Assembly (NCBI GenBank): GCA_013361595.1
Contig: JABFXT010000874.1
Span: 1 to 9,766 of the forward strand
From: Nocardia sp.
GTDB lineage: Bacteria > Actinomycetota > Actinomycetes > Mycobacteriales > Mycobacteriaceae
Direction: 5' to 3'
Length of the DNA: 9,766 nucleotides
Part shown: piece after piece, positions 7,249-9,766 of the stretch
Position numbering within the stretch: position 1 is the stretch's first letter
How the letters are laid out: every line of letters starts with the position of its first letter
The notes under the pieces: generated by a model
The model's database searches: none
Seen by the model: only the letters and a program-made list of their open reading frames with translations
What the model was told of the DNA's origin: nothing
Made by a program: the position numbers and the translations under genes

Positions 7249-7565
7249 GGCTGTTCCGGCCCGGACCCGGTGGCCGCTCCGGCGGCCCGCGCCTCGGCCA
7301 GCTGGCCCTGCAATTCGTCGATGCGCGCGGCCAGCCGGGCCAGTGCCCAATCGACCTCGCCGGCTTTGTAGCCGCGGACCACCTGCTGGAAGCGCAGCGC
7401 CCGCACATCCGCGCCACTGATGCCCTCGAGCGGCAGCACCGTCGCCGTGGTGCCCTCGGGTAGCGGTCCCAATTCCTCCGACCGCCCGAACAGGGCGCTG
7501 GCCAGGAGGAACAGGACTGCGGCCACCAAACCGACGATCACTACGTAGAGCAGCAGGGTGAGCAT
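7245..7565 (-). CDS. Membrane-anchored DivIVA-domain protein (Rv1209 type)
   Basis: 106-residue protein with one N-terminal transmembrane helix (about 3-26), a short linker, and a DivIVA-like segment at about 48-90. The core RFQQVVRGYKAGEVDWALARL (58-78) recalls the membrane-proximal DivIVA motif, followed by a heptad-like coiled coil (RIDELQGQLAEARA) and a Gly/Ala/Pro tail. DivIVA/Wag31 proteins mark curved poles and septa and organise polar growth. This small anchored form resembles M. tuberculosis Rv1209, whose role is not established as far as I know, so a link to cell-envelope growth is inference. The ATG at 7565 lies 19 bp after the mrp stop. It lacks a Shine-Dalgarno but has TAGACT 6 nt upstream, so it could be expressed both with mrp and from its own leaderless promoter. 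It is translationally coupled to tagA. Confidence 0.9.
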   Translation of the reverse strand: MLTLLLYVVIVGLVAAVLFLLASALFGRSEELGPLPEGTTATVLPLEGISGADVRALRFQQVVRGYKAGEVDWALARLAARIDELQGQLAEARAAGAATGSGPEQP

Positions 7566-7577
7566 GGATCGAGTCTA
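7566..7577 (-). promoter_or_regulatory. Candidate leaderless -10 element of the DivIVA-like gene
   Basis: On the minus strand TAGACT (7577-7572) fits TANNNT and is separated by 6 nt from the ATG at 7565; no ribosome binding site is present. It lies entirely in the 19-bp gap after mrp, so any -35 would be inside the mrp coding region; none is evident. Confidence 0.4.
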
Positions 7578-7584
7578 TGTGCGC

Positions 7585-8721
7585 TCAGAGGTGACGGGTG
7601 GTGTCGATACCCAGCGACATACCGGCCAGGCCCCGGCGGCGAATCGCGAGTTTGTCCGCCACCGACTGCAGCGCGACGGCCGACGGGTTCTCCGGATCCT
7701 TCAGCACGATGGGGGTGCCCTCGTCGCCCGCCTCCCGCAGCGCCTGTTCGATCGGGATCTGGCCGAGCAACGGCACCTCCGCGCCGACCGCCCGGGTGAG
7801 CCGATCGGCGACGGCCTGTCCACCGCCGGACCCGTACAGCTCCATCCGGGTGCCGTCGGGCAGATCGAGCCAGGACATGTTCTCCACCACACCGGCGATC
7901 CGCTGCCGCGTCTGCAGGGCGATGGCGCCCGCTCGTTCGGCGACCTCGGCGGCCGCGATCTGCGGGGTGGTGACGACCAGGATCTCCGCATTGGGGATCA
8001 GCTGGGCGATCGAGATCGCCACATCGCCGGTCCCCGGCGGCAGATCGAGCAGCAGGACGTCCAGATCGCCCCAGAAGACATCGGCCAGGAACTGCTGCAG
8101 CGCGCGGTGCAGCATGGGGCCGCGCCACACCACCGGGGTATTGCCCTTGGTGAACTGCGCGATCGAGATCATCTTCACGTCGTGCGCGACCGGCGGCATG
8201 ATCATCCGCTCGACCTGCGTCGGACGGGCGTCGGTACCGAGCATCCGCGGAATGGAATGGCCGTAGATATCGGCGTCGAGGACCCCGACCGACAGGCCGC
8301 GGTCGGCGAGCGCGGCGGCCAGGTTCACCGTCACACTCGATTTCCCGACGCCGCCCTTTCCGGAGGCGACCGCGTACACACGGGTCAGCGAACCGGGCTG
8401 GGCGAAGGGGATGACGGGTTCGGCGGAATCGCCGCGCAACTGTTTGCGCAGTTCGGTGCGCTGTTCGTCGCTCATCACATCGAGATCGACCGAGACCGTG
8501 CCCACACCGGGCACATCGGTGACCGCGGTGCTGACCCGCTGGGTTATCTCGGTCCGCAACGGGCAGCCCGCGGTGGTCAGATACACCTCGATGTGCACGT
8601 TGCCGTCCGGTTCGATCCGGATGCTCTTCACCATGCCCAGCTCGGTGATCGGTTTGCGGATCTCCGGGTCGTCGACCTTCGCGAGGGCGCCCCGCACCTC
8701 CGCTTCCGTTACCACTGGCAT
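7585..8721 (-). CDS. mrp: Mrp/ApbC-family P-loop ATPase with N-terminal MIP18 (DUF59) domain
   Basis: 378-residue cytosolic ATPase of the SIMIBI/MinD class. Classical members (ApbC, Nbp35, Ind1) carry Fe-S clusters to apoproteins. Residues ~5-85 are a MIP18/DUF59 domain with the LTTAGCPLR loop (49-57). The ATPase domain starts with the deviant Walker A GKGGVGKS (121-128), then LDADIYGHSIPRMLG (148-162), GPMLHRALQQF (201-211) and Walker B LLLDLPPGTGD (223-233). Cys53 in the DUF59 loop is the only cysteine: the region ENMSWLDLPDG (280-290), where other members have CxxC, has none. The same loss occurs, from memory, in mycobacterial Rv1229c, so a classical bridging cluster is doubtful. The ATG at 8721 lies 19 bp after the transglycosylase stop, has no Shine-Dalgarno, and has TACCAT 7 nt upstream. 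The stop is 19 bp before the DivIVA-like gene. Confidence 0.95.
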   Translation of the reverse strand: MPVVTEAEVRGALAKVDDPEIRKPITELGMVKSIRIEPDGNVHIEVYLTTAGCPLRTEITQRVSTAVTDVPGVGTVSVDLDVMSDEQRTELRKQLRGDSAEPVIPFAQPGSLTRVYAVASGKGGVGKSSVTVNLAAALADRGLSVGVLDADIYGHSIPRMLGTDARPTQVERMIMPPVAHDVKMISIAQFTKGNTPVVWRGPMLHRALQQFLADVFWGDLDVLLLDLPPGTGDVAISIAQLIPNAEILVVTTPQIAAAEVAERAGAIALQTRQRIAGVVENMSWLDLPDGTRMELYGSGGGQAVADRLTRAVGAEVPLLGQIPIEQALREAGDEGTPIVLKDPENPSAVALQSVADKLAIRRRGLAGMSLGIDTTRHL

Positions 8722-8734
8722 GCTGCCGATGGTA
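8722..8734 (-). promoter_or_regulatory. Candidate leaderless -10 element of mrp
   Basis: On the minus strand TACCAT (8734-8729) fits TANNNT and ends 7 nt before the ATG at 8721, with no purine-rich ribosome site between. It occupies the 19-bp gap after the transglycosylase gene; an upstream -35 would lie inside that gene and is not obvious. Confidence 0.35.
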
Positions 8735-8740
8735 GTGCCG

Positions 8741-9562
8741 TCAGATCTTGGGGAGTTCCGCGGGCCGTGGTGCGATACCCGTCTGGTACGACTGCTCCCA
8801 CGCCATGACGTTCGCCACGTAGGCCATCGAGTTGTTGTAGCGAAGGATCGCCCTGGTCTGCTGGGCCGGGTCGCGCATATCCATCCCGCCCGAGCAGAGG
8901 TATTTGCCGGCGGTCAGCGTCGCGTCGTAGTAGTTCTGCGGATCGGAGATACCGTCGCGGTTACCGTCGGCGGCGAAACTGGTCCACGTCTGCGGCAAGA
9001 ACTGCATCGGGCCGACGGCGCGGTCGGAATCGTGGATGACATTGTTGCCCGAGAGGCTGCCGTCCAGTACCGGACCGAATACCGGAGCGAGGGCATTACC
9101 GTCGGCGTCGGCGCCGCCGTTGTTCATATGGGTGGATTCGACCCGGCCGATCCCGGCCAGCATGGTCCACGGCATATTGCAGTCGGGGTTCTCTTCGGAC
9201 AGGATCTGCGCGGCATTGATATAGGCGGCCTCGGCGATACCGGGGATACCCGACGCCGCGACGGGGAGTTCGTTCCGGGCACGATTCGGGTCCAGCGCGA
9301 CCGATTTCACCTCGATCCGCGCCTCGGGGGACTGTCTCGCCATGGCGTGCATCGCGTAGGGGTCGATCGCGGCCGGGGCGGCGGTCGAACCGGGCTCGGC
9401 GTTCAGTGCCGACACCTGCATGGCCACCGACGCCGCGGTGGGATCGGTGGCCACCGCCGCGGCGGCGTTGGTGGCCACTACACCGGCCGGAACCAGCCCG
9501 GTGAGTGCGATCACCGAGCTGCGGGAAACGGTGGCAGGTTGCTGTTTACGGTGACGCCCCAC
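8741..9562 (-). CDS. Secreted MltB-like lytic transglycosylase (SLT fold)
   Basis: 273-residue exported peptidoglycan lytic enzyme, expected to cleave the MurNAc-GlcNAc bond and form a 1,6-anhydro end. The N-terminus is basic (MGRHRKQQ), followed by a hydrophobic stretch (about 17-36) and an Ala-rich cleavage area (AAAA near 33-36). A low-complexity Ala/Pro linker runs to ~100 before the catalytic domain. Glu142 in GIGRVESTH (137-145) is the likely catalytic acid, followed by DRAVGPMQFLPQTWTSF (180-196). An EF-hand-like loop DGNRDGISD (199-207) resembles the calcium loop of MltB/Slt35. Cys128 and Cys223 may form a disulfide. The GTG at 9562 has AAGGG 9 nt upstream. It resembles M. tuberculosis Rv1230c, also adjacent to mrp. 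The upstream DNA carries MtrA-like boxes. It is the first gene of a closely spaced run with mrp, the DivIVA-like gene and tagA. Signal-peptidase site and catalytic activity are inferred. Confidence 0.88.
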   Translation of the reverse strand: MGRHRKQQPATVSRSSVIALTGLVPAGVVATNAAAAVATDPTAASVAMQVSALNAEPGSTAAPAAIDPYAMHAMARQSPEARIEVKSVALDPNRARNELPVAASGIPGIAEAAYINAAQILSEENPDCNMPWTMLAGIGRVESTHMNNGGADADGNALAPVFGPVLDGSLSGNNVIHDSDRAVGPMQFLPQTWTSFAADGNRDGISDPQNYYDATLTAGKYLCSGGMDMRDPAQQTRAILRYNNSMAYVANVMAWEQSYQTGIAPRPAELPKI

Positions 9563-9596
9563 GTACTCAAGCCCTTCATCTCAACGCACAGCCTGC

Positions 9597-9629
9597 GGTC
9601 ACAAGGTGGTTCGTTGCCACTCCGTGACC
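9597..9629 (-). promoter_or_regulatory. Imperfect 33-nt hairpin in the predicted leader of the transglycosylase mRNA
   Basis: On the minus strand the order is GGTCAC, GGA, GTGG, a 7-nt loop, CCAC, CTT, GTGACC: a symmetric 6+3+4 stem. The middle triplets pair as two G-U wobbles and one A/C mismatch in RNA. With transcription starting near 9633, it would begin about 5 nt from the mRNA 5' end and finish 34 nt before the GTG. It could stabilise the message, regulate translation, or act as a DNA palindrome. Confidence 0.45.
9613..9628 (-). promoter_or_regulatory. MtrA-like direct-repeat box B
   Basis: On the minus strand GTCAC (9628-9624), 6 nt, then GCAAC (9617-9613). It is a weaker copy of box A: over the 20 bp 9662-9681 versus 9610-9629, 16 positions agree. 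It lies just downstream of the predicted transcription start, 52 bp (about five helical turns) from box A, and overlaps the leader hairpin. Confidence 0.35.
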
Positions 9630-9639
9630 TGTTGCGTCG

Positions 9640-9669
9640 AGGATACCGCATCCGAGACCACTTTGTTAC
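9640..9669 (-). promoter_or_regulatory. Predicted promoter of the transglycosylase gene
   Basis: On the minus strand TATCCT (9645-9640) is the best -10 match in the 204 bp ahead of the gene and puts the start of transcription near 9633, leaving a ~71-nt leader. The -35 position (about 9663-9669) has no TTGAC but is occupied by the proximal GTAAC half of box A, the usual layout for a promoter activated by an OmpR-type regulator. Confidence 0.45.
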
Positions 9670-9680
9670 TCCTCCGTGAC
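9665..9680 (-). promoter_or_regulatory. MtrA-like direct-repeat box A
   Basis: On the minus strand GTCAC (9680-9676), 6 nt (GGAGGA), GTAAC (9669-9665): two GTMAC half-sites 11 bp apart, the pattern reported for the essential actinobacterial response regulator MtrA at cell-wall hydrolase promoters. It abuts or overlaps the -35 region of the predicted promoter. Confidence 0.5.
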
Positions 9681-9681
9681 C

Positions 9682-9766
9682 ATTATTTCCGTGAGTGTGG
9701 GAATGGGGGAACCGGCAGTGCCACTTGGCAACTCGGCCGCGCCCACCCGACACGCCCGCCCCGGCC
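9682..9766. other. Intergenic DNA at the window end, no gene recognised
   Basis: I see no supported coding region here. There is a short AT-rich patch just distal to box A (about 9682-9689) and a small TGCCA-CT-TGGCA palindrome (9719-9730). Whatever gene lies beyond the window edge is not visible. Confidence 0.5.

Noticed and set aside
7249..7350. N-terminal extension of TagA to 7350
   Set aside because: It lies inside the DivIVA-like gene in another frame, is Arg/Gly/Pro-rich, and puts the conserved RCGW start of the family far from the N-terminus; GTG 7248 fits.
7558..8808. Plus-strand open frame (416 codons) opposite mrp
   Set aside because: Antisense shadow rich in His, Asp, Arg and Gly with no domain; mrp on the other strand is unambiguous.
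8411..9679. Long plus-strand open frame (422 codons) opposite the transglycosylase and mrp genes
   Set aside because: It is antisense to two confidently identified proteins, has compositionally biased sequence without recognisable domains, and is a usual by-product of high-GC codon use.
9719..9730. TGCCA-CT-TGGCA palindrome
   Set aside because: Short 5-bp arms and no adjacent promoter; it can easily arise by chance.
9511..9753. Minus-strand 80-codon frame overlapping the transglycosylase start
   Set aside because: No homology recognised; it runs through the promoter elements and signal-peptide codons in another frame.
9563..9766. c-di-AMP (ydaO) riboswitch ahead of the transglycosylase
   Set aside because: The predicted leader is ~71 nt, too short, and I do not recognise the conserved core of that riboswitch.

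Overview
The window looks like chromosomal core DNA of a high-GC mycolic-acid actinobacterium. Nocardia or a close relative is my best guess, from protein similarity and gene order, without a database search. Eleven protein genes are supported: one is cut by the window start and one (DUF3117) is only 55 codons. There are no RNA genes, insertion sequences, CRISPR arrays or prophage genes. From memory of the M. tuberculosis map, the block DivIVA-like > tagA > DUF3117 facing glgA, with glgC divergent from glgA and a polyketide/drug-type ABC exporter nearby, matches the Rv1209-Rv1218c neighbourhood seen on the opposite strand. Here a truncated haemoglobin gene and an rRNA methyltransferase gene lie between DUF3117 and glgA, and mrp plus a secreted transglycosylase precede the DivIVA-like gene.

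Layout. 1-2389 (+): ABC exporter ATPase (5' end missing) and its 12-helix permease, coupled by an ATGA overlap and ending at a strong hairpin shared with the convergent glgC. 2450-3664 (-) and 3728-4945 (+): divergent glgC and glgA/glgM for ADP-glucose and alpha-glucan synthesis. The 63 bp between them hold two back-to-back TANNNT boxes, each 6 nt from a GTG start, so both mRNAs are probably leaderless. 4961-6508 (-): glbN-type truncated haemoglobin, an RlmA/TlrB-type 23S rRNA guanine methyltransferase, and the short DUF3117 gene, whose end overlaps the methyltransferase start. 6667-9562 (-): a tight run of secreted MltB-like transglycosylase, Mrp P-loop ATPase, membrane-anchored DivIVA-like protein and TagA, with gaps of 19 bp, 19 bp and -4 bp.

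The most interesting signals are regulatory. (1) Four genes (glgC, glgA, divIVA-like, mrp) have TANNNT 6-7 nt before the start codon and no Shine-Dalgarno, so leaderless starts dominate here. (2) The 204 bp ahead of the transglycosylase hold two GTCAC-N6-GTAAC/GCAAC direct-repeat boxes 52 bp apart. They resemble MtrA response-regulator sites; one abuts a good -10 box and the other sits in an imperfect 33-nt hairpin in the predicted leader. (3) The Mrp protein has a single cysteine and lacks the CxxC Fe-S ligand motif of classical ApbC/Nbp35 carriers. I see no convincing wholly new multi-gene system; this is mostly conserved housekeeping DNA with informative control regions.
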